A stretch of DNA of 64,000 nucleotides from Clostridium pasteurianum BC1 (GCF_000389635.1 NC_021182.1:4381925-4445924), one strand, 5' to 3'. Shown: positions 6,406 to 15,636, numbered from the stretch's first letter. Numbers and translations are program-made. The notes: generated from the letters alone by a model not told the origin.

Positions 6406-7308
6406 TTATTTTGCAGCATTTTTAAAGCTTTCTATATTGCTCTTCAGCATATCAATATAACTCATATTAGGGTTATAGACTGTAAGCTTTATTGGCTGTA
6501 TACCATATCTATCTATTATATCTTTATTTTGCTGCAAATCTTTATCATCATCATATATAAAACATAATTTTCTTCCACTATCCTTTTCCGTTGATACTCT
6601 TTGATTATCTTCAGGGGAAATATTTCCTTGATCATTTCTATAAAATTTTATACTTTTCAGGTTTTGACTTTTTAACAAATAATCAAATCTATCCGTATCA
6701 GTAATAACCGTATATTCACTCATTTTACTAGTAATGTCTTTTATAATGTTTCCATATTCATCTACATTTTTAATAGAATTTCTAAAATTAGTTTCATATT
6801 CATTTCTATTTTTAGGATCTTTTTCTTCTATAGCATTTTTTATATTTAGAAGCATTGTTCTGTAATTATCTATATCCATCCAATAGTATGGATTCTTCTG
6901 TCCATAGCTTTTCGAATTTTTATCATTGTAGGTTAAAAGGCTAACTCCTCTGGAAGAATTTATTATTGATACTTTACTCTTATCAACCTTACTCAAAAAA
7001 TCATCTATCCAATTTTCAAATCCCGCACCAGTATATATGAATAAATCTTGTTTTCCTACATTTAGAATGCTATCGTCAGTATATGTAAAATCTTCATTTT
7101 CACTTTTTAACATAAATTCCAAATTATTATTGTCACCTGCAATATCTTTTACTATATTGTAAAGATATTTATTAGTTATCATAATATCTAAATTTTTTAT
7201 AACTTTTTTATTATTTTCTGTATTTGAATTAATATTTATGTTCTTATCACAGGCACTCTGCAATATAATTATTATAGATAAAAAAAATAAGCAGATTAGT
7301 TTTTTCAA
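6406..7308 (-). CDS. lipoprotein of the metal ABC-transporter substrate-binding family (ZnuA-like), metal ligands missing
   Basis: 300 aa from TTG 7308, with GAGGTG 6 bases before it. A signal peptide ends in the lipobox LQSAC. The rest follows the cluster-9 binding proteins: an early strand (VIKNLDIMITNKYLYNIVKD), GAGFENWIDDFL (family GAGLEPWL), NPYYWMDIDNYRTML (family DPHYWLDP) and VITDTDRFDYL (family ITxHDAFxYF). In this protein the metal-binding His of the last two motifs are Tyr and Thr. No permease or ATPase gene is near. It may bind something else, be a non-transport adhesin-like lipoprotein, or be decaying. Confidence 0.7.
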   Translation of the reverse strand: MKKLICLFFLSIIIILQSACDKNININSNTENNKKVIKNLDIMITNKYLYNIVKDIAGDNNNLEFMLKSENEDFTYTDDSILNVGKQDLFIYTGAGFENWIDDFLSKVDKSKVSIINSSRGVSLLTYNDKNSKSYGQKNPYYWMDIDNYRTMLLNIKNAIEEKDPKNRNEYETNFRNSIKNVDEYGNIIKDITSKMSEYTVITDTDRFDYLLKSQNLKSIKFYRNDQGNISPEDNQRVSTEKDSGRKLCFIYDDDKDLQQNKDIIDRYGIQPIKLTVYNPNMSYIDMLKSNIESFKNAAK

Positions 7309-7463
7309 TTTTTCCACCTCAGTTTTAAATGCATAGCTTCAAAGTATATATATATTATACAGTAATTTACTGTATTATTTCTACATTACTGAAACATTTT
7401 TTATTAAAGTATTATTAAGTAATTTACGATACAATTAAATATGATAAAATGTAATTGCAATAA

Positions 7464-7621
7464 GACATCTGAAGAAAATACCAAGTCAAAAATGCTATAT
7501 ATATTTTGTATGAGACAAGTTTGCAAATTTTCCAGATAGTTCTATTATGAAAGGATTATGAAGAAAAAGTATAATACAAAATAATCTAGTATACTGATTA
7601 TTTATTTCTTTGAAGATGCTC
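7464..7621. mobile_element. MITE-like element, full-length copy F1 (diverged)
   Basis: 158 bp with ends GACATCTGAAGAAAATACCA and, inverted, GAGCATCTTCAAAGAAATAA, plus the subterminal AAGTCAAAAATGC and TAGTATACTGATTATTTATT shared with copies F2 and F3. The centre has diverged. It fills most of the gap between the lipoprotein and the HD-GYP gene. Confidence 0.65.
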
Positions 7622-7658
7622 TAAAATTAAAGTAGTAAATTTTAGGTGGGATAATACT

Positions 7659-8903
7659 ATGAAGATAAGTTTAGACAAAACCATAAGAGCAATGGCCATT
7701 GCATTGGACCTAGCTGAAATAAGTTCAGTAAAAGATTCAATAATAATCGAAGATATATCAAATATAAATTTCTCAAAACATAACTACTTAAACCACTCCA
7801 AAAGAACTACATATATTTCATTAAAATTGGGAGAACAATTAGGTCTTTCTGAAATTTTCATGAAGGAGTTATATATATCTAGCCTTCTGCATGATATTGG
7901 TGCATCAAATTTTTTGAAGGAAAGTCATATAACAAATACATTTATTTTAGACCATTGTAAAAATGGTTCTCAAATAATAGAAAACTTTCCTATATTCAGT
8001 AATATAAGTCCAGTAATATTATACCATCATGAAAATTTTGATGGTAGTGGTGCTATGGGATTAAAAGAAAATGAAATTCCATTAGCTAGCCAAATTATCA
8101 GACTTTCTGATTTAGTGGAACTTCTCTATAATGAAGAGGATCCATCCTTTACACAAAGAGCTAAGATTATTGAATGGGTTAAATTAAATGCTAATTCTAT
8201 TTTTTCTCAAAATTTAGTTAATGTTTTCTTATCTATTGCTGAAAAAGATATATTTTGGTTTGATATAGAAAACATATCTTTTATGGATTTTATTTTAGAT
8301 AATATTTCTCCAAAGCTAGATATATCTCTTGATCTACATCAATTTGAAAAAATAGCCTATATTTTAGCCAGTATAATTGATAATAAAAGTTCCTTTACTG
8401 CTAAACATTCAAGGGGAATTGCAAACCTATCCTGGATGGTATCACAGCATATTGGATACTCAGAAGAAAAATGTTTAGAAATGAAAATAGCCGGCCTTCT
8501 TCATGACATTGGTAAATTAGCTATTCCAAATAGCATATTGGATAAAACCGGTGAGCTCACAAAAGATGAATTTTCAATTATTAAATCACATGTATATTAT
8601 ACTAAAATAATCTTAGATAGAATAGAAGATATAAAAGATATAAGCGAGTGGGCATCTAATCACCATGAGAAATTAGATGCTACTGGTTATCCAAGAAAAT
8701 TAGAGAATTTTACTCTTTCTAATGAAGCGAAAATTCTCTGTGCCTGTGACATATATCAGGCGCTAACAGAGGATAGGCCCTATAGAAATGGTTTAGATAG
8801 TTCTATGGCATTCTCAATTCTTGATGGTATGACAAGCGAAGGCCTAGTATGTAAAAATGCATTGGCACAATTAAAAGGTACTTTAAGTGAAAATATTTTT
8901 TAA
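7659..8903 (+). CDS. tandem HD / HD-GYP domain protein, probable cyclic-di-nucleotide phosphodiesterase
   Basis: 414 aa, cytoplasmic, without sensor or membrane segment. The first HD domain (about 40-155) has H46, LLHDIG at 76-81 and HHENFDGSG at 123-131 but lacks the GYP triplet. The second (about 245-400) has H250, LLHDIGK at 280-286 and HHEKLDATGYP at 335-345, the HD-GYP signature, so this half is the likely active one for c-di-GMP hydrolysis; the first may be structural or act on another substrate. AGGTGG precedes the ATG. It stands alone between a MITE copy and tsaE. Substrate assignment rests on the family, not on direct evidence. Confidence 0.85.
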   Translation: MKISLDKTIRAMAIALDLAEISSVKDSIIIEDISNINFSKHNYLNHSKRTTYISLKLGEQLGLSEIFMKELYISSLLHDIGASNFLKESHITNTFILDHCKNGSQIIENFPIFSNISPVILYHHENFDGSGAMGLKENEIPLASQIIRLSDLVELLYNEEDPSFTQRAKIIEWVKLNANSIFSQNLVNVFLSIAEKDIFWFDIENISFMDFILDNISPKLDISLDLHQFEKIAYILASIIDNKSSFTAKHSRGIANLSWMVSQHIGYSEEKCLEMKIAGLLHDIGKLAIPNSILDKTGELTKDEFSIIKSHVYYTKIILDRIEDIKDISEWASNHHEKLDATGYPRKLENFTLSNEAKILCACDIYQALTEDRPYRNGLDSSMAFSILDGMTSEGLVCKNALAQLKGTLSENIF

Positions 8904-9025
8904 TTTATTTACTATTTCTAATTATGCATTCAATCAACAATTTAGTACCAGCTATTTAATATTCTGCAATTAATATATTTACTACAATATATATGCAACA
9001 GGTGTTATCATAATAATACTAAATA

Positions 9026-9058
9026 AGAAGTGAAGGCTTTGCCTTTTCTTTTTTTTGT
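9026..9058 (+). terminator. rho-independent terminator after the HD-GYP gene
   Basis: Short GC-containing stem AAGGC/GCCTT with loop TTT, followed by TTCTTTTTTTT on the plus strand, 130 bases after the gene. Confidence 0.7.
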
Positions 9059-9091
9059 TTTTAATATAAAATATTTAAGAGGTGAATTCTT

Positions 9092-9550
9092 ATGGAATTT
9101 ATAGTTAACAATGAAAATATGACTATGGAACTTGGGAAAAAATTAGGTTCTCTTTTAAATCCTGGAGATATAATATGCTTAAATGGGGAACTTGGTACAG
9201 GTAAGACTCATTTCACTAAAGGAGTTGCCAAAGGTCTTCTAATAGAAGATTATATAACAAGCCCTACATTCAACATCGTTAATGAATACAATGGAAGATT
9301 AAAATTATATCATTTTGATGTATATAGAGTGAATGATCCTGACGAAATATATGCAATAGGCTTTGATGAATACATTTTTAGTGATGCTGTAAACATAATA
9401 GAATGGTCAATTTATATTGAAGAGCTTATTCCCAAGGAGCATATATCTGTTATAATAGAAAAGCTTCCTGAAAAAGGTGATAATTACAGAAAAATAGTAC
9501 TAAATTATTGTGGCGATAGATACAATTATGTAAAGGGGATTACACTATGA
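9092..9550 (+). CDS. tsaE: tRNA t6A biosynthesis ATPase TsaE
   Basis: 152 aa. P-loop GELGTGKTHFTKG near residue 33, then the TsaE switch region TSPTFNIVNEYNG near 57 and YHFDVYRVNDPDEIYAIGFD with the typical EWS further on (IIEWSIYIEELIP). TsaE drives turnover of the TsaB-TsaD complex that makes N6-threonylcarbamoyl-adenosine in ANN-decoding tRNAs. The gene overlaps tsaB by 4 bases (ATGA), and rimI follows, the standard Firmicute order; tsaD is not in this window. GAGGTG precedes the ATG. Confidence 0.95.
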   Translation: MEFIVNNENMTMELGKKLGSLLNPGDIICLNGELGTGKTHFTKGVAKGLLIEDYITSPTFNIVNEYNGRLKLYHFDVYRVNDPDEIYAIGFDEYIFSDAVNIIEWSIYIEELIPKEHISVIIEKLPEKGDNYRKIVLNYCGDRYNYVKGITL

Positions 9551-10260
9551 GAGTTTTAAGTATAGATTCAGCTACAGAGGCTGCAACCTGCGCTGTTATT
9601 GAAGATGAAAGACTTTTGGGAGAAATCACTTTCAATTACAAAAAACAACATTCCATTATTTTAATGACTATAATTGACAACTTGCTAAAAAATATAAACA
9701 CAGATATAAACACTATAGATGGTTTTGTAATTTCAAAAGGTCCTGGCTCCTTTACAGGCCTTAGAATTGGTATGGCTACAGTTAAAGGGTTAAGTCAGGG
9801 TTCCAATAAGCCTTTTATAAGCATCTCAAGCCTAGATGCTCTAGCCTATAATATGGCCTATACCCCTGGTATTATATGCCCTATATTAGACGCTTTAAGA
9901 GGTAATGTGTACACTGCATTATACCAATTCGAAGAAAATAACCTGAATAGATTAACAGATTACAAAATTATATCTTTAGAGGAGCTTTTAGTCTTTGTTA
10001 AAGAACAAAACAAGTCCATTACATTTATTGGTGACGGAATAAAATTATTTAAAGAACAAATATTAAAATATCTTCCAGAGGCAAGTTTTGCTCCTAGCCA
10101 TCTAAATCTAGTTAGATCGTCAGCTTTAGGGGAACTTGGTCTTAAAAGATTGCTTCAAGGCGAAAATGATAATTTATATGATTCAGCTCCCATATATATA
10201 AGAAAATCTCAGGCGGAAAGAGAGTATGAAAAAAGGACAGGTAAAAGTATAGATGAGTGA
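9547..10260 (+). CDS. tsaB: tRNA t6A biosynthesis protein TsaB
   Basis: 237 aa, ASKHA fold. The N-terminus has MRVLSIDSATEAATCAVIED and the family hallmark GFVISKGPGSFTGLRIGMAT near 60-80, which forms the interface with TsaD. It lacks the metal-binding His residues of TsaD, as expected for the non-catalytic partner. It overlaps tsaE (4 bases) and rimI (8 bases), so the three are co-translated. Confidence 0.95.
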   Translation: MRVLSIDSATEAATCAVIEDERLLGEITFNYKKQHSIILMTIIDNLLKNINTDINTIDGFVISKGPGSFTGLRIGMATVKGLSQGSNKPFISISSLDALAYNMAYTPGIICPILDALRGNVYTALYQFEENNLNRLTDYKIISLEELLVFVKEQNKSITFIGDGIKLFKEQILKYLPEASFAPSHLNLVRSSALGELGLKRLLQGENDNLYDSAPIYIRKSQAEREYEKRTGKSIDE

Positions 10261-10699
10261 TTTAGTAGTTTGCCCTTTCGAAGAAAAATATATAGATTCT
10301 ATTCTGTCTATAGAGAAACTAAGTTTCACAGATCCTTGGAGCAAAGATTCCATGGAAAGAGAACTTAACAATAACTTTGCGAGATACGTAGTTGTTAAAC
10401 TCAATGATAAAGTTATAGGCTATGGTGGTATGTGGATAATCTTAGACGAAGGACATATTACAAATATTGCAGTTGCACCTGAATACAGATGTATTGGTGC
10501 TGGAAAACTTATACTGAAATCTCTTATAAATATTTGTAAAAAAGAAAAAGTTATTTCTCTTACTCTGGAAGTGAGAGTATCTAATACAATTGCACAAGGC
10601 CTTTATAGCAAATTTGGCTTTGTAACAGAGGGTATAAGAAAAAATTATTATGCTGATAACAATGAAAATGCTCTTATAATGTGGAAAAGGGATATATAA
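10253..10699 (+). CDS. rimI: ribosomal protein S18 alanine N-acetyltransferase RimI
   Basis: 148 aa GNAT-fold protein. SFTDPWSKDSMERELNN near residue 24, the acetyl-CoA site NIAVAPEYRCIGAGKLILKS near 65-85 (R/QxxGxG/A form) and the end motif NTIAQGLYSKFGFVTEGIRK match RimI. RimI acetylates the N-terminal alanine of S18. Overlap with tsaB and the common tsaE-tsaB-rimI order support this over a generic acetyltransferase. Confidence 0.9.
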   Translation: MSDLVVCPFEEKYIDSILSIEKLSFTDPWSKDSMERELNNNFARYVVVKLNDKVIGYGGMWIILDEGHITNIAVAPEYRCIGAGKLILKSLINICKKEKVISLTLEVRVSNTIAQGLYSKFGFVTEGIRKNYYADNNENALIMWKRDI

Positions 10700-10787
10700 A
10701 AAATGCATAACTAAAGCTAAGCTTTAAAGAAATTCAATGACATTATACAAAATTTCATATATTATTTGAATACTTAAAGCTAATAAT

Positions 10788-10829
10788 AAAAAAAGGATGT
10801 TCACAATATATTCTGAACATCCTTTTTTT
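10788..10829. terminator. bidirectional terminator between rimI and ribU
   Basis: AAAAAGGATGTTCA and TGAACATCCTTTTT form a 14-bp stem with a 10-base loop, with A and T runs on either side, so it can end the convergent transcripts of rimI (plus) and ribU (minus). Confidence 0.9.
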
Positions 10830-10831
10830 AT

Positions 10832-11455
10832 TTAAGCTTTATTCTGCACTGCTTCTATCTTCTCTGCTTCCTTGTGAATTAATGGTGATACAGCCTTATA
10901 AACGGCCATTGTTATTACTGAAGCTATCACACCTTTTATTAGGTTAAAAGGAAGTATTGAAAATACTATAAAGGTATTTAAATTCTTTATAGCGGGATTA
11001 AGTTTTGATCCCATACCTACCACTGCACTAATCGGAAAATGAAGCACAGTTTCATAAAGTGGAAGTATTACAAAATAATTAAGAATACCAGCTCCAATTG
11101 ACATTACTATAGTGCCTATAGCTAACCCAATTAAAGCATTAGTTCTTGTTTTCTTTCTCTTATATATTGCTCCTGCCACTCCCACAAATATTGCACCTAC
11201 TACAAAATTTGCAAATTCTCCTATAAAAGCAGTTTGTCCATTAAAGATACCATGTAATATATTCTTCAATAATTCAATTATAATTCCTGCAACAGGTCCT
11301 AGTGCAAATGCCCCTATAAGTGCTGGCAAATCACTTACATCAATTTTTAAAAATGACGGAAATATTGGTATAGGTACTTCAATAAACATAATTAAAAAAC
11401 CTATAACACTCAGTATTGCTGTTTTGGTCATGATATTAAGCTTTGTACTTTTCAT
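10832..11455 (-). CDS. ribU: riboflavin ECF-transporter substrate-specificity component RibU
   Basis: 207 aa with six predicted membrane segments, basic C-terminus and the RibU-like start (TKTAILSVIGFLIMFIEVPI, then FPSFLKIDVSDLPALIGAFA). It binds riboflavin in the membrane and works with the shared EcfA/A'/T module, not encoded here. The ATG at 11455 follows GGAGGGG by 7 bases; the open frame to 11488 is not used. An FMN riboswitch and a terminator lie in the leader, which both identifies the ligand and shows that FMN turns the gene off. Confidence 0.93.
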   Translation of the reverse strand: MKSTKLNIMTKTAILSVIGFLIMFIEVPIPIFPSFLKIDVSDLPALIGAFALGPVAGIIIELLKNILHGIFNGQTAFIGEFANFVVGAIFVGVAGAIYKRKKTRTNALIGLAIGTIVMSIGAGILNYFVILPLYETVLHFPISAVVGMGSKLNPAIKNLNTFIVFSILPFNLIKGVIASVITMAVYKAVSPLIHKEAEKIEAVQNKA

Positions 11456-11500
11456 AGTTTTACCCCTCCAATTTTGACTTCTCTTCAAAAGACAGTAATC

Positions 11501-11527
11501 AAAAAACCCTGATTATAAAAATCAGGG
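11501..11527 (-). terminator. riboswitch expression-platform terminator
   Basis: Read leftward: CCCTGATT, loop, AATCAGGG, then TTTTTTG. It sits between the FMN aptamer and the ribU start and is expected to form when FMN is bound. Confidence 0.9.
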
Positions 11528-11549
11528 CACTAAATGCATTTACACGTTC

Positions 11550-11665
11550 TCTCTTCTTTCATCCAGACTTTACTGTCGGCTTCGGAGTTTCACCGAATCA
11601 TACCAAAAATTGGCTCGCGGGCTATACCGCCGGTAGGGATTTTCACCCTGCCCTGAAGATTATCA
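11550..11665 (-). ncRNA. FMN riboswitch (RFN element) controlling ribU
   Basis: Reading leftward, the conserved RFN blocks occur in order: CTTCAGGGCAGGGTGAAA, TCCCTACCGGCGGTATAGCC, CGCGAGCC, GGTGAAACTCCG, GCCGACAGTAAAGTCTGGAT and GAAAGAAGAGAG. The aptamer is complete, and a terminator follows 22 bases later. Confidence 0.96.
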
Positions 11666-11824
11666 ATATTTAATTTTATACCTAGATTATAGTATACTTT
11701 TTATTAAAATTCAATAACAAATTAAGAATTCATTCGGCTAGTATTTTCTAGAATATTATTCATTTAATTTCTTCCTTCAAAACTTTAGTTCATAATAAAT
11801 TACAATTAAGAACTATATTATAAT

Positions 11825-13981
11825 TTATTTTTTCATGGTAAGAGATATCCTATTTCTCTTACCATCGATTTCTAAAACTCTAACTTCCACAATGTCTCCC
11901 ACCTTTACTACATCTAAAGGATGTTTTACAAATTTGTCTGAAAGCTGGCTAATATGTACAAGTCCATCCTGATGGACTCCAATATCAACAAAAGCACCAA
12001 AATCTGCTACATTCCTTACTGTACCTGTAAGCAGCATATCTGGTTTAAGCTGGCTAATATCAATTATTCCTGTTTTAAGCACCGGTTTTGGCATTTCCTC
12101 TCTTGGATCTCTTCCAGGTTTCTTTATTTCTTTAACTATATCTGATAGGGTTGGAACTCCTACTTGTAATTTTTCTGCAAGCTTTTCTATTTCAATAAAT
12201 TTAATTTTATTATCTATATCTGCAAGTTTTCCCTCTTTAATATCATCCTCTGTATAACCCAACATGTCTAGAAGTTCCTTAACAGCTTTATAGGATTCCG
12301 GATGTACTGCAGTATTGTCCAGTGCTTCTATACTTTCCATAACTCTTAAAAAGCCAGCACATTGCTCATAGGCTTTAGGTCCCAGTCGCTTAACTTTTAA
12401 AAGCTCTTTTCTGCTGTTAAATTTACCTTTTTCTTCTCTATAATCAACTATATTTTTAGCTATATTGATATTAATTCCTGATACATAGGAAAGTAGTGAA
12501 GGTGTTGCTATATTTAGATCTACTCCTACACTATTAACACAGTCCTCTACCACACCTCTTAGGGATTCATCCATTTTTTTAGGAGTCACATCATGCTGAT
12601 ACTGCCCTACCCCTATGGATTTAGGATCTATTTTTACCAGTTCCGCAAGGGGATCCTGTAATCTTCTTCCAATAGATATGGCTCCTCTTAAGGATACATT
12701 TACATCAGGATATTCCTTGCTTGCAAGCTCTGAAGCTGAATAAACAGAAGCTCCAGCTTCTGAAACTATAACATAGTATAAATCCATATTTTTCTCAGCT
12801 TTGACTTCTTTTATAAGTCTTGCCACTACTTCTTCAGACTCTCTACTGGCCGTTCCATTTCCGAGGGATATCATGCCCACATTATGTTTATATACAAGTG
12901 ATTTTAATAATTTTATAGCTCCCTCTACATCGTTTTGAGGAGCAGTGGCATAAACTGTTGCAGTATCTAAAAGTTTTCCAGTTTCATCTAACACTGCAAT
13001 TTTACAACCTGTTCTAAAGCCAGGGTCATATCCCAGAACTGCCTTTCCCTTTATAGGTGACTGCATTAAAAGTGCTTTTAAATTGGCCTTAAATATATCT
13101 ATGGCGCTATCCTCACCTATTTCAAACAATTCTGATCTGACTTCCCTTTCTACAGAAGGATATATAAGTCTCTTTAAAGAATCCTTTACACTTTCCTCTA
13201 TGTATTTATCTGTATTATTATTTGCCTTTAAACACCTATTCTTTAGATAATCTATTATCTTATCCTCATCACAGCTTATTTTTACAGATAAAATCTTTTC
13301 CTTTTCCCCCCTATTTATAGCTAAAATTCTATGAGGAGGAATCTTGCTTACAGCTTCTTTGTAATCATAATACATTTCATAAGGTGTAGGCTCTTCACTG
13401 CTTCCACTAGTCTCAATAATTCCTTCTTTTTCAACTAAAGCTCTTATCCACTTTCTATACTCTGCTTCATCGGAAATAATTTCACTTATTATATCCTTTG
13501 CTCCATATATAGCTTCCTCTATATTTTTGACACCCTTTTCTTCATTAATAAATTGCTTAGCATACTCTTCAATATTACCATTAAACTCTCCGGTAAAAAT
13601 AACTTCTGCCAGTGGCTTTAATCCCTTTTCTGTAGCTATGGTTGCTCTTGTTCTTTTCTTTTGTTTATATGGTCTATATAAATCCTCTACTTCTGTTAAA
13701 GTATTGGCATTCATAATCTTTTCTTTTAACCCATCTGTTAATTTATCCTGATCTGAAATAGCTTTTATTACTGTTTCCTTTCTATCTTCTAGGTTTCTAA
13801 GATATATAAGTCTATCATTAAGATTTCTCAGTAAAATATCATCCAGACCACCAGTTCTTTCTTTTCTATATCTTGCTATAAAAGGCACTGTACTACCTTC
13901 ATCCAACATTTCAATAACACTATCTACCTGTTTTATACTTATTTTAAACTCTTCTGAAAGACTTTCATTAATATTTGTCAT
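11825..13981 (-). CDS. tex: Tex-family RNA-binding transcription accessory protein
   Basis: 718 aa. The N-terminal Tex domain has VPFIARYRKERTGGLDD near residue 35. The central YqgF-like domain is at about 320-450 (LGYDPGFRTGCKIAVLDETG). A helix-hairpin-helix region follows (VNSVGVDLNIATPSLLSYVS, VKRLGPKAYEQCAGFLRV), and a C-terminal S1 domain is at about 640-712 (GTVRNVADFGAFVDIGVHQD). ATG 13981 follows AGGAGG; the open frame to 14053 runs into the neighbouring remnant. Tex is thought to act in transcription and RNA-related stress tolerance. Confidence 0.95.
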   Translation of the reverse strand: MTNINESLSEEFKISIKQVDSVIEMLDEGSTVPFIARYRKERTGGLDDILLRNLNDRLIYLRNLEDRKETVIKAISDQDKLTDGLKEKIMNANTLTEVEDLYRPYKQKKRTRATIATEKGLKPLAEVIFTGEFNGNIEEYAKQFINEEKGVKNIEEAIYGAKDIISEIISDEAEYRKWIRALVEKEGIIETSGSSEEPTPYEMYYDYKEAVSKIPPHRILAINRGEKEKILSVKISCDEDKIIDYLKNRCLKANNNTDKYIEESVKDSLKRLIYPSVEREVRSELFEIGEDSAIDIFKANLKALLMQSPIKGKAVLGYDPGFRTGCKIAVLDETGKLLDTATVYATAPQNDVEGAIKLLKSLVYKHNVGMISLGNGTASRESEEVVARLIKEVKAEKNMDLYYVIVSEAGASVYSASELASKEYPDVNVSLRGAISIGRRLQDPLAELVKIDPKSIGVGQYQHDVTPKKMDESLRGVVEDCVNSVGVDLNIATPSLLSYVSGININIAKNIVDYREEKGKFNSRKELLKVKRLGPKAYEQCAGFLRVMESIEALDNTAVHPESYKAVKELLDMLGYTEDDIKEGKLADIDNKIKFIEIEKLAEKLQVGVPTLSDIVKEIKKPGRDPREEMPKPVLKTGIIDISQLKPDMLLTGTVRNVADFGAFVDIGVHQDGLVHISQLSDKFVKHPLDVVKVGDIVEVRVLEIDGKRNRISLTMKK

Positions 13982-14049
13982 AGTTTTATTTCCTCCTAAT
14001 AATGTATACGACTGTATTATATTATTATATTGTAATTTCTTTATGTATT

Positions 14050-14334
14050 TCAAGCATCTATTAGGCTGATACTATAAAAACTATTTGAAATATTTAAATT
14101 TACCCATGAAATGGCTTCAACATAGCTATTAATTAGTTCCTCTCTATCTAAATTGAAATATGATAAAATTGACATACATTTATCCCATTCGCCATTTTCA
14201 TAGCTGACAATTACCTCTAACAGTTTACTGTAAATATTTATCTCCTTACCTGTCAGTGCATTTTTAACTTCAGAGGGCACTGATATATCCTCTAATATTT
14301 CTGAAAATTTTGCTCGTAATAAAGATTCTATCAT
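14050..14334 (-). pseudogene. C-terminal remnant of an EAL/HDOD-type signalling protein
   Basis: The 94-residue frame resembles only the last part of EAL-HDOD (YuxH-like) proteins: LLRAKFSEILED, then PSEVKNALTGKE, IYSKLLEVIVSYENGEWDKC and EAISWVNLN. The EAL and HDOD domains that normally precede it (about 300 residues) are absent; the 240 bases upstream are AT-rich and non-coding. It is most simply a truncated gene, though a free-standing small protein cannot be excluded. Its stop abuts the tex frame. Confidence 0.6.
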
Positions 14335-14518
14335 AATAAAATTAGAGTATTTTCAATCTATTATTTATATATTTATATTTATATTTTTATATACTATTTT
14401 TCAAATTTAAACTTTATTTTACAACTTATTTATTAATTTTACTATAAATATCATTTAATTACAAATCACTTATAATTAAAAATATTTTTAGTATAAGCAT
14501 AAACAGAGTTAAAATAAA

Positions 14519-14562
14519 AACACTATCAAAGTAAATTAAAATTTAATAACTTTGATAGTGTT
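14519..14562 (-). terminator. terminator after the DUF975 gene
   Basis: 13-bp arms AACACTATCAAAG / CTTTGATAGTGTT. Read leftward the stem is followed by TTTTATTTT. It lies 16 bases after the gene's stop. Confidence 0.85.
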
Positions 14563-14577
14563 AATTTTTAATATTGA

Positions 14578-15297
14578 TTATACATTACTCTCTAAGTTTT
14601 TATTTTTTAATTCAAAATAGAAATTAATATACGTCAGCTGCATATATGGTATTACATATAATCCAACTATCCCAAAGGTTATACCAACTAATATAATCCA
14701 TCCGATAAAACTAAGACCTGTTAAAAATAACTTCCATACATATCCTTTTGTCAATTTTAAACTTATTTTTATAGATTCTATAACACCAATTGATTTGTCC
14801 TCTGCTATGATTATAACAGAAAATACTACTCTCAACGATATATAAATAGTTCCTATAATTCCGATTAAAATGAGGATAATTAAAATAATTATTGATAGAG
14901 CATTAAAATCATTAAATTGAACTATTATAAATCCTATTAGACCTAATATTAAATAAAGAATAGCAATAGCTATACTCACTAATAACTGAAATCCAAGTGC
15001 TTTATAAAAAGAATGAAATTCTGAAAATAATAAATTAATTTTTGTATCCTTATCTCTATCAGAATAGCTTATAAAATATTTATAAAATCCAATTAAAAAT
15101 ATTGAAGACCATACAATGGATACGATTGGGGCAATTATATCCGCTGGTGTATTACCTATTGTACTTCTTATAATAAAATTTATTATCTCTGGAATAGATA
15201 TTACAATTAAATAATAAAGAAATGTTGCCAAAGCTGCCTTTCCTTTTCTACCCCTTAAACTTTCTTTTGCTTTTGATTTTATTTCACTAATATACAT
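14578..15297 (-). CDS. DUF975 family multi-pass membrane protein
   Basis: 239 aa. It opens with the family signature IKSKAKESLRGRKGKAALAT followed by five or six hydrophobic segments (PEIINFIIRSTIG region; LGFQLLVSIAIAILYLILGL; IIILIILILIGIIGTIYISL; GWIILVGITFGIVGLYVIPY). The C-terminal GYVWKLF and MQLTYINFYFELK blocks are also typical. The family is common in Firmicutes with no established function; it is probably an integral membrane protein of the cell envelope. It has its own terminator, so it is monocistronic. Confidence 0.85.
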   Translation of the reverse strand: MYISEIKSKAKESLRGRKGKAALATFLYYLIVISIPEIINFIIRSTIGNTPADIIAPIVSIVWSSIFLIGFYKYFISYSDRDKDTKINLLFSEFHSFYKALGFQLLVSIAIAILYLILGLIGFIIVQFNDFNALSIIILIILILIGIIGTIYISLRVVFSVIIIAEDKSIGVIESIKISLKLTKGYVWKLFLTGLSFIGWIILVGITFGIVGLYVIPYMQLTYINFYFELKNKNLESNV

Positions 15298-15540
15298 TTA
15301 AAACCAATACCTCCTGTAATTTTTATTTGACAATAATAATTTATAAATTTGGTCTTTAAAATAAACTTATGATTTAAATTACAGTGATATTCCTAATGTA
15401 TTTATAAAATCAATATTGATAATAGCTGAATTTCAGCTATGTCATCACTATACTTCTATATTTCTACTAGCATAAAAAAGAAAAAAATACAAAAAAAACT
15501 TTCATAGAACAAGATTCATAGTTATTTTATTATAATTTAG

Positions 15541-15588
15541 AAAGGTCTATCTCACAATTCATATATATGAATTGTGAGATAGACCTTT
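15541..15588. repeat. perfect 48-bp palindrome in the gap after the CNNM gene
   Basis: Two 24-base arms, AAAGGTCTATCTCACAATTC then ATAT, and their exact reverse complement, with no loop. It lies 49 bases after the CNNM/CBS stop. Read leftward the stem is followed by TTTCTAAATTATAATAAAA, only weakly T-rich. A terminator is the plain reading; perfect dyads this long are also seen as binding or recombination sites. Confidence 0.75.
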
Positions 15589-15636
15589 CATTTATTAATA
15601 TTAAATTAAGAAATCAAAAAGTATTTTTTAACTTTT

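Noticed and set aside
6343-6567. 74-codon plus-strand frame
   Set aside because: Hydrophobic antisense of the lipoprotein gene and repeat A1; no ribosome site.
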